NCBI RefSeq assembly: GCF_004124325.1
Contig: NZ_QBDT01000001.1
Span: 6,386,001 to 6,450,000 of the forward strand
DNA length: 64,000 nucleotides
Direction of reading: 5' to 3'
DNA from: Streptomyces sp. L2
GTDB taxonomy: Bacteria > Actinomycetota > Actinomycetes > Streptomycetales > Streptomycetaceae
Position numbers and translations under genes: made by a program. Positions 7,610-16,390 of the stretch are shown one piece after another (within the stretch, counting starts at the first letter, position 1; every line of letters starts with the position of its first letter). The notes beneath the pieces were generated by a model that saw only the letters and a list, made by a program, of their open reading frames with translations, ran no database searches and had not been told where the DNA came from.

Positions 7610-8533
7610 TCAGGGTCCCTGGAAGATCTGGGCCGGCTCGGCGGTGCCGCCCGCCTTCGCGGCCTTCGCCTTCACCGTCGCGCCGCACGGCAGCGCCGGG
7701 TGCAGCCCCAGCAGCACGATGCCCAGGACGATCCCGGCCAGCCCCGCGGCCTCCCAGGCCAGGGCCCCGGTGTCGGTGTGCAGCCGGTCGCCGAGGAAGC
7801 CCACGCCGCACAGGATGCCGGCGAGCGGCTCCGCGGCCGTCAGCGCGGGGAGTGACATCCGCAGCGGGGCCGTCTCGAAGGCGCTCTGCACCAGTATCAG
7901 GCCGACGACGGCGCACGCCACCAGCGCGTACGGCTGCCAGCCGGTGAACAACTCCTCGAAGCCGCCCCGCGCGAACAGCGTGCCGCTCACCCGGGTCATC
8001 GCGTCCTGCACGCCGAACAGCAGACCGGCGGCCACCGACAGCAGCACCGGACCCCAGCTGAGCCGGGACCGCTTGCCGTACGTCGTGAGCACCAGTGCCG
8101 TGCCGACCACCGCGCCCACGATCAGCCAGTGCCGCAGCGGGTCCGCCTCGGTGCCGCCGCCGCGCGGCTGCCCGGCCACGATGAACGCGCTCACCCCGCC
8201 CGCGAGCAGCGCCAGCCCCGCCCAGCCCTGCCGGCCGATCGACTGCTTCGTCTGGTGGCGGGACAGGGCGAGGGCGAACAGCAGATTGGTCGCGAGCAGC
8301 GGTTCGACCAGCGAGATCTCACCCTGCGCGAGCGCCAGCGCGCCCAGCACCATGCCGCCCACCATCAGTCCGAGGCCGCCCAGCCAGCGCGGCACCCGCA
8401 CCAGGTCGAGCAGCAGCCGGAAGGACAGGAAGTCACCGAGCGGCGCCTTCTCGGCGGCGTTCTGCTGGAGGACGAATCCGAAACCCAGGCAGCAGGCGGC
8501 ACTCACGGCGAAAAGGAGAACCAGAACGGACAC
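7610..8533 (-). CDS. DMT/EamA-like integral membrane transporter
   Basis: 307 residues with about ten hydrophobic segments and few charged loops, the layout of drug/metabolite transporters. The first segment is SVLVLLFAVSAACCLGFGFV; the second half begins near WGPVLLSVAAGLLFGVQDAM, repeating the five-helix unit. GTG 8533 is preferred, with GAGG about eight bases upstream; an earlier GTG at 8563 would add a charged tail before the first helix. The substrate is unknown. Confidence 0.82.
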   Translation of the reverse strand: MSVLVLLFAVSAACCLGFGFVLQQNAAEKAPLGDFLSFRLLLDLVRVPRWLGGLGLMVGGMVLGALALAQGEISLVEPLLATNLLFALALSRHQTKQSIGRQGWAGLALLAGGVSAFIVAGQPRGGGTEADPLRHWLIVGAVVGTALVLTTYGKRSRLSWGPVLLSVAAGLLFGVQDAMTRVSGTLFARGGFEELFTGWQPYALVACAVVGLILVQSAFETAPLRMSLPALTAAEPLAGILCGVGFLGDRLHTDTGALAWEAAGLAGIVLGIVLLGLHPALPCGATVKAKAAKAGGTAEPAQIFQGP

Positions 8534-8905
8534 GCGCGTACCTCGATCATCCGGCCGGACCACGGGTGCGTCGTGGCCGACTGTAGCGCTCCCAGAACGG
8601 CATTGCCCCAGGAGTACCCGTAACCGGGCGATTCACTCGGTCACGATGTCCGATCGACCGGGTCGGTGCGAGGCGGCGGCGGGACCGTGCGGCCATGCTG
8701 CGCCGCCGCCCCGCTCGGCGCTATGGCGTACGCCACACAAACCGGACCAATTCCCCCGGGCGCACCTCACTCGTCCGGCTTCAAGTTCCGCTCCCGCAAA
8801 GGCATTTGAAGCCGGAATCAACCCGTTCCGCTTGACGCATACCGCGGGCGGCGGGTTTGCTGTCCGTGATCGGATGATGGCAGCCCGAGAAACAGGAAGT
8901 CCGCG
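8534..8905. other. intergenic region, no gene seen
   Basis: This 372-base gap separates divergent genes. I see no coding pattern with a credible ribosome binding site and no strong hairpin. It should hold promoters for both neighbours, but no convincing hexamers stand out. Confidence 0.5.
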
Positions 8906-10222
8906 GTGCCTCCACTCCCGCCTCTGCTCGGCCCCAGCAGGGCCCCCACGGACCGGCGTGCACACACCGTCCCCCCGGCCGACGGCACCGCCCCGGACGG
9001 CCCGTGCGCCGTCGACGACGCCCTCGACGACACCCAGCTCCGGGGCGCCCGCGCCGCGCTGGCGCAGGGCCGCCGGCAGGCCGCCCGCTCCCTGCTGCTG
9101 CACACCGGCGACGACTGGGACCGCCGGGCCCACCGGCTCACCGTCCTCGCCCGCGAGCCGTACGCCGCCTCCTGGGCCCGCGACTGGCAGCTCGCCGAAC
9201 CGGACTCCGCCGACGCCGCCGCACTGCTCGCCCTGGCCCTCGTCCAGCGCGCCCTGCGCGGCAGGGAGGAGCCCGGCACCGCCATGGAGGCCTGCCACGC
9301 CGCGGCCGCCCTCGCCCCCGCCGACCCGACGCCCTGGCTCGGCCTGCTGCTCCTCGCACGCACCCTCGGATCCGAGCGCGAGGTACTGCGGCTCTTCGCC
9401 GAGGTCCACGGCCGCCACCCGGAGCACCACCACGCCCACCACCTGCTGATCGCCCGCATAGCCGAGCGGCCGGGATCCGGGCCCGAGTCCCACGAGGTGT
9501 ACGACCTCGCCGAGCTGGCCGCCGCCGAGGCCCCGGCCGACTCCCCGCTGGCCGTCCTGCCCGTGGTCGCGTACGCCGAGCGCTACCGGGTGCTGACGGC
9601 CACCGGCCTGCTCCCCGCCCATCCAGCCGCCACCGACCTGCTGCCCACGGATCCGGCCGCCACAGGTCTGCTCCCCGCCGATCCGGCCGCCACCGGCCTG
9701 CTGCCCGCCCATCCGGCCGCCACCGGCCTGCTGCCCACGGATCCGGCCGCCACAGGTCTGCTCCCCGCCGATCCGGCCGCCACCGGCCTGCTGCCCGCCC
9801 ATCCGGCCGCCACAGGTCTGCTCCCCGCCGATCCGGCCGCCACCGGTCAGGCCCCCGCCCACCCTTCCACCGGCCTGGCTCCCTCCGGCCCGGCGGCCGT
9901 CGGCCCGGTCGTCGCCGGACACTGGTCGGGCCCCCGGGCCCGCCGGGTGCTGAACGCCGCCTTCGCCTGGTGGCTGGAGTGGGAGCACGACGACCACCCC
10001 CGCCGCCACATCGACCTCAACCACCTCGCCTTCGCCATGCACCGCGCCGGCCGCTCGGCCGAGGCGGCGGTCCTCTTCCAGCGCATCGGCCGGCACGCCA
10101 CAGCCGTCCCCTGGTCCTACCCGCACCGCGACCCCTGGACCGCCTTCCGCACCGCCCGCGCCCACGTCCTCGGCGGGCGGCCCGCCCCGGCCCGGCCCCG
10201 GCAAGTGATTACGGAATCCTGA
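8906..10222 (+). CDS. TPR-like protein with a ten-residue tandem repeat
   Basis: 438 residues of unknown function. Residues about 40-215 are Ala/Leu-rich helical pairs (for example RALRGREEPGTAMEACHAAAAL) that look like degenerate tetratricopeptide helices. From about residue 231 to 320 a ten-residue unit, AATGLLPADP with ADP, AHP and TDP variants, repeats about nine times; the underlying DNA is a 30-base tandem repeat (about 9598-9860). A further helical domain (LNAAFAWWLEWEHDDHPRRH) follows. GTG 8906 has GGAAG about eight bases upstream. No signal peptide is seen. The repeat tract is likely a length-variable linker. Confidence 0.75.
   Translation: MPPLPPLLGPSRAPTDRRAHTVPPADGTAPDGPCAVDDALDDTQLRGARAALAQGRRQAARSLLLHTGDDWDRRAHRLTVLAREPYAASWARDWQLAEPDSADAAALLALALVQRALRGREEPGTAMEACHAAAALAPADPTPWLGLLLLARTLGSEREVLRLFAEVHGRHPEHHHAHHLLIARIAERPGSGPESHEVYDLAELAAAEAPADSPLAVLPVVAYAERYRVLTATGLLPAHPAATDLLPTDPAATGLLPADPAATGLLPAHPAATGLLPTDPAATGLLPADPAATGLLPAHPAATGLLPADPAATGQAPAHPSTGLAPSGPAAVGPVVAGHWSGPRARRVLNAAFAWWLEWEHDDHPRRHIDLNHLAFAMHRAGRSAEAAVLFQRIGRHATAVPWSYPHRDPWTAFRTARAHVLGGRPAPARPRQVITES
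9598..9860 (+). repeat. 30-bp in-frame tandem repeat
   Basis: About nine copies of a 30-base unit encode A-T-G-L-L-P-[AT]-[DH]-P-A. Copies are nearly identical in DNA, and the third-position variants run TDP, ADP, AHP in repeating order, so part of the array was probably duplicated as 90-base blocks. Confidence 0.85.
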
Positions 10223-10275
10223 CCGCCGCGCCCATGCCCTGGCCCCCCGAGGGCCACAAGTGCTCGAATGAATAC

Positions 10276-11040
10276 GTGAACCCTGAACGAACCGAGGCGT
10301 CCGAGCCGTCCGACGCGCACGGCAGGTCGTCCGACGCGCACGGCAGGCCCATCGGCCGCCGCGTCTTCCTCGGCACCCTCGGACTGGGCGCCCTCGGGGT
10401 CGCCGCCGCGCCCGCCCTGCAACGCGGCCTGGAGGGCTTCCTCGGCAGCGTCTCCGGCAAGGACCCCACGGGCCTGACCGGGCTGCTGCCCAACGGCGGC
10501 GGCTTCCGCTACTACTCCGTCGCCGCGTCCGTCCCGAACAAGGGCCCGAACGACTACCGGCTCACCGTCGACGGACTCGTCGACCACCCGCGCACCTACA
10601 CCCTCGCCGACCTGCGCGGCCTGCCCCAGACCCGGCTCGTCAAGGACGTCCAGTGCGTCACCGGCTGGCGGGTCCCGGGCACCCCCTTCGAGGGCGTACG
10701 GCTCTCCGACCTGCTCGACGCGTCCGGCGTCCGGTCCGCCGGCAAGGCGATCCGCTTCACCTGCTTCGACGGCACCTACAGCGAAAGCCTCACCCTCGAC
10801 CAGGCCCGCCGCCCCGACGTCCTCGTCGCCCTGCGCATGCAGGACAAGGACATCGGCCACGACCACGGCGGCCCCGTCCGCCTCTACGTCGCCCCCATGT
10901 ACTTCTACAAAAGCGCCAAATGGCTCTCCGGCATCACCGTCACCGACCACGTCCGGCCCGGCTACTGGGAGCACCTCGGCTACGACGTCGACGCCTGGGT
11001 CGGCCGCTCGAACGGACGCAGCGATGACCCTACGAGCTGA
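10276..11040 (+). CDS. Tat-exported molybdopterin-dependent oxidoreductase (sulfite oxidase/MsrP fold)
   Basis: About 254 residues. A twin-arginine signal, GRRVFLGTLGLGALGVAA, is near residues 25-42. The oxidoreductase domain begins around YRLTVDGLVDHPRTYTLADL; the Mo-ligand Cys is in VKDVQCVTGW, followed by GVRLSDLLDASGV and YVAPMYFYKSAKW. GTG 10276 is preferred because a small GGCCC/GGGCC hairpin lies just upstream; ATG 10234 is possible. It overlaps the next gene, a cytochrome b, by 17 bases, so the pair likely forms an extracytoplasmic enzyme with a membrane electron donor, as MsrP-MsrQ does. The substrate is unknown. A 21-base duplication gives the repeated SDAHGR near the N-terminus. 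Confidence 0.87.
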   Translation: MNPERTEASEPSDAHGRSSDAHGRPIGRRVFLGTLGLGALGVAAAPALQRGLEGFLGSVSGKDPTGLTGLLPNGGGFRYYSVAASVPNKGPNDYRLTVDGLVDHPRTYTLADLRGLPQTRLVKDVQCVTGWRVPGTPFEGVRLSDLLDASGVRSAGKAIRFTCFDGTYSESLTLDQARRPDVLVALRMQDKDIGHDHGGPVRLYVAPMYFYKSAKWLSGITVTDHVRPGYWEHLGYDVDAWVGRSNGRSDDPTS

Positions 11041-11650
11041 CACACCGGCCCCGCCGAGCGCCCGCGTCCAGCGCTTCAGCCGGGCCGAGCGGTGGGTGCA
11101 CCGGACGACGGCCGCGCTCATGGGCGTCTGCGTGATCACCGCGGCCTGCCTCTACATCCCGCAGCTCGCCGTCCTCGTCGGCCGCCGGGAACTGGTCGTC
11201 CGCATCCACGAGTGCGCCGGTGTCGCCCTGCCGGTGCCGGTGCTGCTCGGCCTCGCCTCCCGCGCCTTCCGCGCCGACCTGCGCTTCCTCAACCGGTTCG
11301 GCCCGCACGACCGCCTGTGGCTGCGGGCCGCCCTGCTGCGCGACCGGCGGCACAGCTCCCGCCCGGCGGGCAAGTTCAACGCCGGCCAGAAGATCTACGC
11401 CGCCTGGATCGCCGGCGCCACCCTCGTCATGCTCGGCACGGGCCTGATGATGTGGTTCACCCACCTCACCCCCCTGATGTGGCGTACCTCCGCCACCTTC
11501 GTGCACGACTGGCTGGCCCTCACGATCGGCGTGGTCCTGGCCGGCCACATCGGCATGGCCCTGGGCGACCCGGAAGCCCGCCGAGGCCTCCGCACGGGTA
11601 AGGTCACCAGGGAATGGGCCCGCCGAGAACACCGACTCTGGCGCCCGTGA
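11024..11650 (+). CDS. cytochrome b561-type membrane subunit
   Basis: 208 residues. Four hydrophobic segments are visible (near residues 31-50, 64-80, 124-141 and 162-179), with His residues suitable as haem ligands in RWVHR, RIHECAG, WFTHL, FVHDW and AGHIG. This fits the formate-dehydrogenase-gamma/cytochrome b561 group. It would pass electrons from the quinone pool to the Tat-exported molybdoenzyme encoded just upstream. ATG 11024 overlaps the upstream stop by 17 bases. The partnership is inferred from overlap and known pairs. Confidence 0.85.
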   Translation: MTLRADTPAPPSARVQRFSRAERWVHRTTAALMGVCVITAACLYIPQLAVLVGRRELVVRIHECAGVALPVPVLLGLASRAFRADLRFLNRFGPHDRLWLRAALLRDRRHSSRPAGKFNAGQKIYAAWIAGATLVMLGTGLMMWFTHLTPLMWRTSATFVHDWLALTIGVVLAGHIGMALGDPEARRGLRTGKVTREWARREHRLWRP

Positions 11651-11758
11651 CGGCAGCCCGCTCCACGCCCCAGCGGCGCTGCCCCTCCCACCGGTCCGGT
11701 GAATCCGCCGCGACGGTGCTCAGCCGAAACGGCGGTGCCCGGCGGTGCCCAACTCACC

Positions 11759-12805
11759 TCACCCACCCCCGAACTCCAGCAACACCTTGCAAGCCCGCCC
11801 CCGGTCAGCGGCCAGCGCGAACGCCCCCTCGGCCTCCCGCACCGGAACCACCGCGCTGATCAGCCCGTCGAACTCGCCCCGCGCCGCCAGCAGCGCCAAC
11901 GCCTCCTCGAACTCGGAGTCGAAGCGGAACGCCCCGCGCAGCTCGATCTCCCGGCTCACCACCAGGTTCCCGGGGAACGGTGACCGCCCGGGCGGCAGCA
12001 TCCCGAGCTGCACGACCACACCCCCGCGCCGTACGAGCCGTAGACACGTGTCCAGCCCGGCCGCGGCCCCGGACGCCTCGACCGCCACGTCGACCTCCGC
12101 CGGCCATCCCGCGTCCGCCGGACCGTCGGCCCGGACGAGCGTGTCCGCCCCGGCGACCGCCGCGTAGCCGAGCGCCTCGGGCAGGAGGTCCGTCACCGTG
12201 ACCCGGCCCGCGCCCGCCGCCCGCGCCGCCGCGACGACCAGGCAGCCGATCGGCCCGGCCCCGGTCACCAGCACATGCCTCCCGGCCACGTCCCCGGCGC
12301 GCCGCACCGAGTGCAGCGCCACCGCCAGGGGCTCGGCCAGCGCGGCCCGCCGCAGGCCGAGCCCCTCGGGCAGCGGCCTCACCTGGCCCGCCGGCACGAC
12401 CACCTGCCCGGCGAAGCCGCCCTGGACGTGCGGGAAGCGGGACGCGCTGCCGAGGTAGCGGGTGTCCCGGCAGACGTTCGCCCGTCCGTCGGCGCACTCC
12501 GGGCAGCGGCCGCACGGGGTGGCCGGGTGCACGGCGACGGCCGTACCGGGCGCCGGACCGGTGGCGCCACGGCCGTAGGAGACCACCGTGCCCACCACCT
12601 CGTGGCCCAGGACCATCGGTTCGCGCAGCCGGAAGTCGCCGACGCCGCCGTGCCGCCAGTAGTGCAGGTCCGACCCGCACACACCGCCGTACCGCACGGC
12701 CACCAGCGCCTGTCCGGGTCCGGGCAGGGGAGCCGGCAGCTCCTCCACCCGCAGATCGCCCGCCCCGTGGGCGACACAGGCCGGCACGCCCGCCGCCCCC
12801 TTCAC
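11759..12805 (-). CDS. idnD: L-idonate 5-dehydrogenase, zinc alcohol dehydrogenase family
   Basis: 348 residues. Catalytic zinc region CGSDLHYWRHGG and GHEVVG; structural zinc Cys cluster in CGRCPECADGRANVC; NAD motif VTGAGPIGCLVVAAARAAGA. The CGSDLHYWRHG motif is typical of sorbitol/idonate dehydrogenases. GTG 12805 overlaps the stop of the upstream gene as GTGA. It would oxidise L-idonate to 5-ketogluconate, feeding the gluconate 5-dehydrogenase encoded next to it. Last gene of the gnt/idn operon. The substrate call rests on family motif plus operon context. Confidence 0.85.
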   Translation of the reverse strand: MKGAAGVPACVAHGAGDLRVEELPAPLPGPGQALVAVRYGGVCGSDLHYWRHGGVGDFRLREPMVLGHEVVGTVVSYGRGATGPAPGTAVAVHPATPCGRCPECADGRANVCRDTRYLGSASRFPHVQGGFAGQVVVPAGQVRPLPEGLGLRRAALAEPLAVALHSVRRAGDVAGRHVLVTGAGPIGCLVVAAARAAGAGRVTVTDLLPEALGYAAVAGADTLVRADGPADAGWPAEVDVAVEASGAAAGLDTCLRLVRRGGVVVQLGMLPPGRSPFPGNLVVSREIELRGAFRFDSEFEEALALLAARGEFDGLISAVVPVREAEGAFALAADRGRACKVLLEFGGG

Positions 12806-13563
12806 AGCACGCTCGTCATGCCGCCGTCGACGTACAGCACCTGCCCGCCGACGAAGTCCGCCGCCGGTGAGGCGAGGAACAGCAGTCCGCCCACCAGGTC
12901 CGCCGTACGACCCCAGCGGCCCGCCGGGGTGCGCCGCCGCACCCAGGCGCTGAACTCCTCGTCCGCGACCAGCGGGGCGGTCAGCTCGGTCTCGATGTAG
13001 CCGGGCCCCAGCCCGTTGACCTGGACGCCGTACGGCCCCCAGTCCGCGCACATGCCCTTGGTGAGCATCTTCAGCGCGCCCTTGGCCGCCGCGTACGGCG
13101 CGATGCCCGGCCGCACCACCTCGCTCTGCAGCGAGCAGACGTTGACGATCTTGCCGTGGCCGCGCTCCGTCATCCCGCGGGCTGCCTCGCGGCCGACGAG
13201 GAACGCGCCGGTGAGGTTGGTGTCCAGGATGCGGTGCCAGTCGCCGTCGGTGAACTCCAGCAGCGGCGCCCGCAGTTGCGTGCCCGCGTTGTTGACGAGG
13301 ATGTCGAGCGGACCCCCCCGCTCCTCGACACCGGCGATCCCGGCGGCCACCGAGGCGCCGTCGGTCACGTCGAACACCGCCGTGCGGACGTCACCGGGGA
13401 GGTCCCCGGCGGCCTTCGCCAGCCGTTCGGGATCGCGCCCGTTGAGCACCACCGTGCAGCCGGCCTCGGCCAGACCCCGGGCCAGGGCCAGTCCGATGCC
13501 GCGACTGGAGCCGGTCACCAGGGCCGTCCGGCCGCTGATGTCGAAGAGCGGGTGAGCCGTCAT
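12802..13563 (-). CDS. idnO: gluconate 5-dehydrogenase, SDR family
   Basis: 253 residues. NAD(P)-binding motif TGSSRGIG near residues 18-25, NNAGTQ, and catalytic YAAAKGALK. The start LFDISGRTALVTGSSRGIG is characteristic of gluconate 5-dehydrogenases. It interconverts 5-keto-D-gluconate and D-gluconate in the cytoplasm. It is followed with a four-base overlap by the idonate dehydrogenase and preceded ten bases upstream by gntP, so the whole set is one operon. Other SDRs that act on sugar acids cannot be excluded. Confidence 0.87.
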   Translation of the reverse strand: MTAHPLFDISGRTALVTGSSRGIGLALARGLAEAGCTVVLNGRDPERLAKAAGDLPGDVRTAVFDVTDGASVAAGIAGVEERGGPLDILVNNAGTQLRAPLLEFTDGDWHRILDTNLTGAFLVGREAARGMTERGHGKIVNVCSLQSEVVRPGIAPYAAAKGALKMLTKGMCADWGPYGVQVNGLGPGYIETELTAPLVADEEFSAWVRRRTPAGRWGRTADLVGGLLFLASPAADFVGGQVLYVDGGMTSVL

Positions 13564-13573
13564 GGTCGTACCC

Positions 13574-14971
13574 CTAGATGATCAGCGAGAGGAGCAGGAC
13601 GAGACCGCCGGCCACCACCGAGATGATCGTCTCCATGACCGACCAGGTCTTGATGGTCTGCCCGACGCTCAGCCCGAAGTACTCCTTCACCAGCCAGAAG
13701 CCGGCGTCGTTGACGTGGCTGAAGAACAGCGAGCCGGCGCCGATCGCGAGGACCAGCAGGGCCGCGTGCGTGGTGGACATGTCCGCGGCGAGCGGCGCGA
13801 GCAGACCGGCGGCCGAGACCGTCGCCACCGTCGCCGAACCGGTCGCCAGCCGGATCACCACCGCGACCAGCCAGGCAAGCAGCAGCGCCGGGATCGACCA
13901 GTCCTTGGAGATGTCCAGGATCATCTGGCCGACACCGCAGTCGATCAGGGTCTGCTTGAAGCCGCCGCCCGCGCCCACGATCAGCAGGATCCCGGCGATC
14001 GGCATCAGGCCCTTCTCGACGGTCTCCTGGATCCGGCCCTTGCTGAACCCGGCGGGCCGGCCCAGCGTGAAGATGCCGACGATCACGGCGGCGAGCAGTG
14101 CGATCAGGGGGGAGCCGACCACGTCGAAGACGCGCTGCGTCATGTTCGCGGGGTCGTCGACGACGATGTCCACCAGCGCCTTGGCCAGCATCAGCACCAC
14201 CGGCAGCAGCACGGTCGCCAGCGTGGCGCCGAAGCCGGGACGGCGCTCCAGCTCCTCCGAGGGCCGCTGCGGAACCATGCGGTCGGGCGCGGGCACGTCC
14301 ACCCAGCGGGCCGCGACCTTCGAGAACAGCGGTCCGGCGATGATCACCGTGGGTATCGCGACCAGGAGGCCCAGCGCCAGCGTCACGCCCAGGTTGGCCT
14401 TGACCGCGTCGATCGCGACGAGCGGGCCGGGGTGCGGCGGGATCAGGCCGTGCATCACGGACAGACCGGCCAGCGCCGGGACGCCGATGCGCATCAGGGA
14501 GTAGTTGCCGCGCTTGGCGACCATGAGCACGACCGGGATCAGCAGCACGATGCCGACCTCGAAGAACAGCGGAAGACCGACCACGGAGGCGATCAGCACC
14601 ATCGCCCACGGCATCGCCCGGCCGCCGGCCTTCGCGAGGATCGTGTCGACGATCTGGTCGGCGCCGCCGGAGTCGGCGAGGAGCTTGCCCAGGATCGCCC
14701 CGAGCGCGATCAGGACACCCACGCCGGCGACGGTGCCGCCGAGCCCGGTGGTGAAGCTGGTGATGGCCTTGTCCAGCGGCGCGCCGGCGACCGCGCCGAG
14801 CACCAGCGAACCGATGGTCAGGGACAGGAAGGCGTGCAGCTTGTACTTGGTGATGAGCACGACGATGACGGCGATGCCCACCAGCGCGGCGATGCCGAGC
14901 TGGGCGTGGCCGGCGGAGGTGATCGGCGGAGGCGCGTCCGCTGCCAGCATCTCGACGCTGAGTCTGGTCAC
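13574..14971 (-). CDS. gntP: gluconate permease, GntP family
   Basis: 465 residues with about twelve to fourteen hydrophobic segments. Family features include the N-terminal ALVGIAVIVVLITKYKLHAF, the GLIPPHPGPLVAI motif mid-protein and FFSHVNDAGFWLVKEYFG near the C-terminus, a hallmark of GntP transporters. Starts with GTG 14971 after AAGGAA. It imports gluconate or related sugar acids by proton symport. Encoded between gluconokinase and gluconate 5-dehydrogenase. Confidence 0.93.
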   Translation of the reverse strand: MTRLSVEMLAADAPPPITSAGHAQLGIAALVGIAVIVVLITKYKLHAFLSLTIGSLVLGAVAGAPLDKAITSFTTGLGGTVAGVGVLIALGAILGKLLADSGGADQIVDTILAKAGGRAMPWAMVLIASVVGLPLFFEVGIVLLIPVVLMVAKRGNYSLMRIGVPALAGLSVMHGLIPPHPGPLVAIDAVKANLGVTLALGLLVAIPTVIIAGPLFSKVAARWVDVPAPDRMVPQRPSEELERRPGFGATLATVLLPVVLMLAKALVDIVVDDPANMTQRVFDVVGSPLIALLAAVIVGIFTLGRPAGFSKGRIQETVEKGLMPIAGILLIVGAGGGFKQTLIDCGVGQMILDISKDWSIPALLLAWLVAVVIRLATGSATVATVSAAGLLAPLAADMSTTHAALLVLAIGAGSLFFSHVNDAGFWLVKEYFGLSVGQTIKTWSVMETIISVVAGGLVLLLSLII

Positions 14972-15010
14972 GGGGGATTCCTTGCGGGTACGGGGACAGG
15001 GATCGGGGTG

Positions 15011-15529
15011 CTACTCGGTGATGTCGGGAAGCGCGTCGAGCGCCCTGACGGCACGCTCGGTGATCTCCTCGGGGCCGCCGTCGACGTCCACGGCCACGCC
15101 CGCCTCGTCCGCCTGGAGGGGCTGGAGCGTGGCGAACTGGGAGTCCAGCAGCGCGGTCGGCATGAAGTGACCCCGCCGCAGCGACATCCGGTCCTCGATG
15201 AGCTTCCGGTCGCCCGTCAGGTGCACGAACACCACGCCGGGAGCGGCGGCGCGGAGCCGGTCGCGGTACGCCCGCTTCAGCGCCGAACTGCTGACCACCC
15301 CACCGAGTCCCGCCCGCCCGTGCGCCCAGGCGCCGATGGCGTCCAGCCACGGCCACCGGTCGGCGTCGTCGAGCGGGACGCCGGCCGACATCTTGTCGAT
15401 GTTGGCCTGCGGGTGGAAGTCGTCGCCCTCGGCGTACGGGACGCCCAGCCGGGCGGCGAGCAGGGGACCGATCGTGGTCTTGCCCGTTCCGGCGACGCCC
15501 ATCACGACGACGACGTGGGGGGTACGCAT
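15011..15529 (-). CDS. gntK: gluconokinase
   Basis: 172 residues, the normal size for the small gluconokinase family. P-loop GVAGTGKTT lies near residues 11-19; YAEGDDFHPQANIDKMSAG and PLDDADRWPWLD are the family substrate motifs, and SSSALKRAYRDRLR is the lid region. ATG 15529 with GAGG upstream is chosen over an ATG 22 codons earlier that would add a non-conserved tail. It phosphorylates gluconate to 6-phosphogluconate. First gene of the operon, divergent from the GntR regulator. Confidence 0.93.
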   Translation of the reverse strand: MRTPHVVVVMGVAGTGKTTIGPLLAARLGVPYAEGDDFHPQANIDKMSAGVPLDDADRWPWLDAIGAWAHGRAGLGGVVSSSALKRAYRDRLRAAAPGVVFVHLTGDRKLIEDRMSLRRGHFMPTALLDSQFATLQPLQADEAGVAVDVDGGPEEITERAVRALDALPDITE

Positions 15530-15593
15530 CACTGCCTCGCTGTCTTCCTCGACATCCGACGCCGACATCTGGCGTCGGGGCACACTGAAGCCC

Positions 15594-15643
15594 ATTAGGT
15601 ACGACTAATTCAAGAGCCTGTGATGAATAAGTCTGACTTTATT
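15594..15643. promoter_or_regulatory. operator region between gntK and the GntR gene
   Basis: Two AT-rich inverted repeats stand out in GC-rich DNA. ATTAG and CTAAT, six bases apart, lie at 15594-15609. AATAAGTC then GACTTTATT lie at 15626-15643, with the perfect core AAGTCTGACTT at 15629-15639. They lie in the divergent promoter region and are the natural binding sites for the adjacent FCD-type GntR repressor. Confidence 0.6.
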
Positions 15644-15673
15644 GCTCCGTGATCCACGCCGTACGCTGAGTGC

Positions 15674-16375
15674 ATGACCACACCGGGCCGGGGGCTGCAC
15701 GGCCACGTTCTCGACTCCCTCGGCCCCGCGATCACCGCGGGCGAGTACCCGCCGGGCAGCGTCCTGCGCACCGACGAGCTCGCCCAGCGTTTCGAGGTCT
15801 CACGCTCCGTGATGCGCGAGGCGGTCCGCGTCCTCGAATCCATGCACCTCGTCGAGTCCCGGCGCCGGGTGGGCGTGACCGTCCGCCCCAAGTGCGAGTG
15901 GAACGTCTACGACCCGCAGGTCATCCGCTGGCGCCTGGCCGGCGCCGACCGCCCGCACCAGCTCCGCTCGCTCACCGTGCTCCGCTCGGCCGTCGAACCC
16001 GTCGCCGCCGGCCTCGCCGCCCGGCACGCCACCTCCGAGCAGTGCGCCGAACTCACCGCGTGCGCGCTCGGCATGGTGGCCAACTCACGCGGCCACCGGC
16101 TGGAGGAGTACCTGGTCCACGACATGGCCTTCCACCGCGTGGTCCTCATCGCCTCCGGCAACGAGATGTTCGCCCGCCTCGGCGACGTCGTCGCCGAGGT
16201 CCTGGCCGGCCGCACCCACCACGAGGTCATGTTCGAGGACCCCGACCCGGCCGCCGTCACCCTGCACGTCCAGGTCGCCGAGGCGGTCCGGGCCGGCGAC
16301 TCCGCCCGCGCCGAGGAACTGACCCGCCAGATCACCGTCGGCGCCCTCCACGAACTGGACATCCTGGCGCCCTGA
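15674..16375 (+). CDS. GntR/FadR-family (FCD) regulator of the gluconate operon
   Basis: 233 residues. The N-terminal winged helix is seen in GSVLRTDELAQRFEVSRSVM and REAVRVLESMHLVESRRRVG. The C-terminal helical FCD domain carries metal-ligand-type His/Asp residues (EYLVHDMAFHRVVLIASGN). It is read divergently from gntK. There is no ribosome binding site, and TACGCT sits six bases before the ATG, so the mRNA is probably leaderless. It most likely represses the operon and is released by gluconate or 6-phosphogluconate; that is inferred from position. Confidence 0.88.
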   Translation: MTTPGRGLHGHVLDSLGPAITAGEYPPGSVLRTDELAQRFEVSRSVMREAVRVLESMHLVESRRRVGVTVRPKCEWNVYDPQVIRWRLAGADRPHQLRSLTVLRSAVEPVAAGLAARHATSEQCAELTACALGMVANSRGHRLEEYLVHDMAFHRVVLIASGNEMFARLGDVVAEVLAGRTHHEVMFEDPDPAAVTLHVQVAEAVRAGDSARAEELTRQITVGALHELDILAP

Positions 16376-16390
16376 CCCCCGGGCGGGCGG

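Noticed and set aside
9598..9860. CRISPR array suspected from regular 30-base repeats
   Set aside because: The units are contiguous without spacers, and the reading frame is kept through them, so it is a coding minisatellite.
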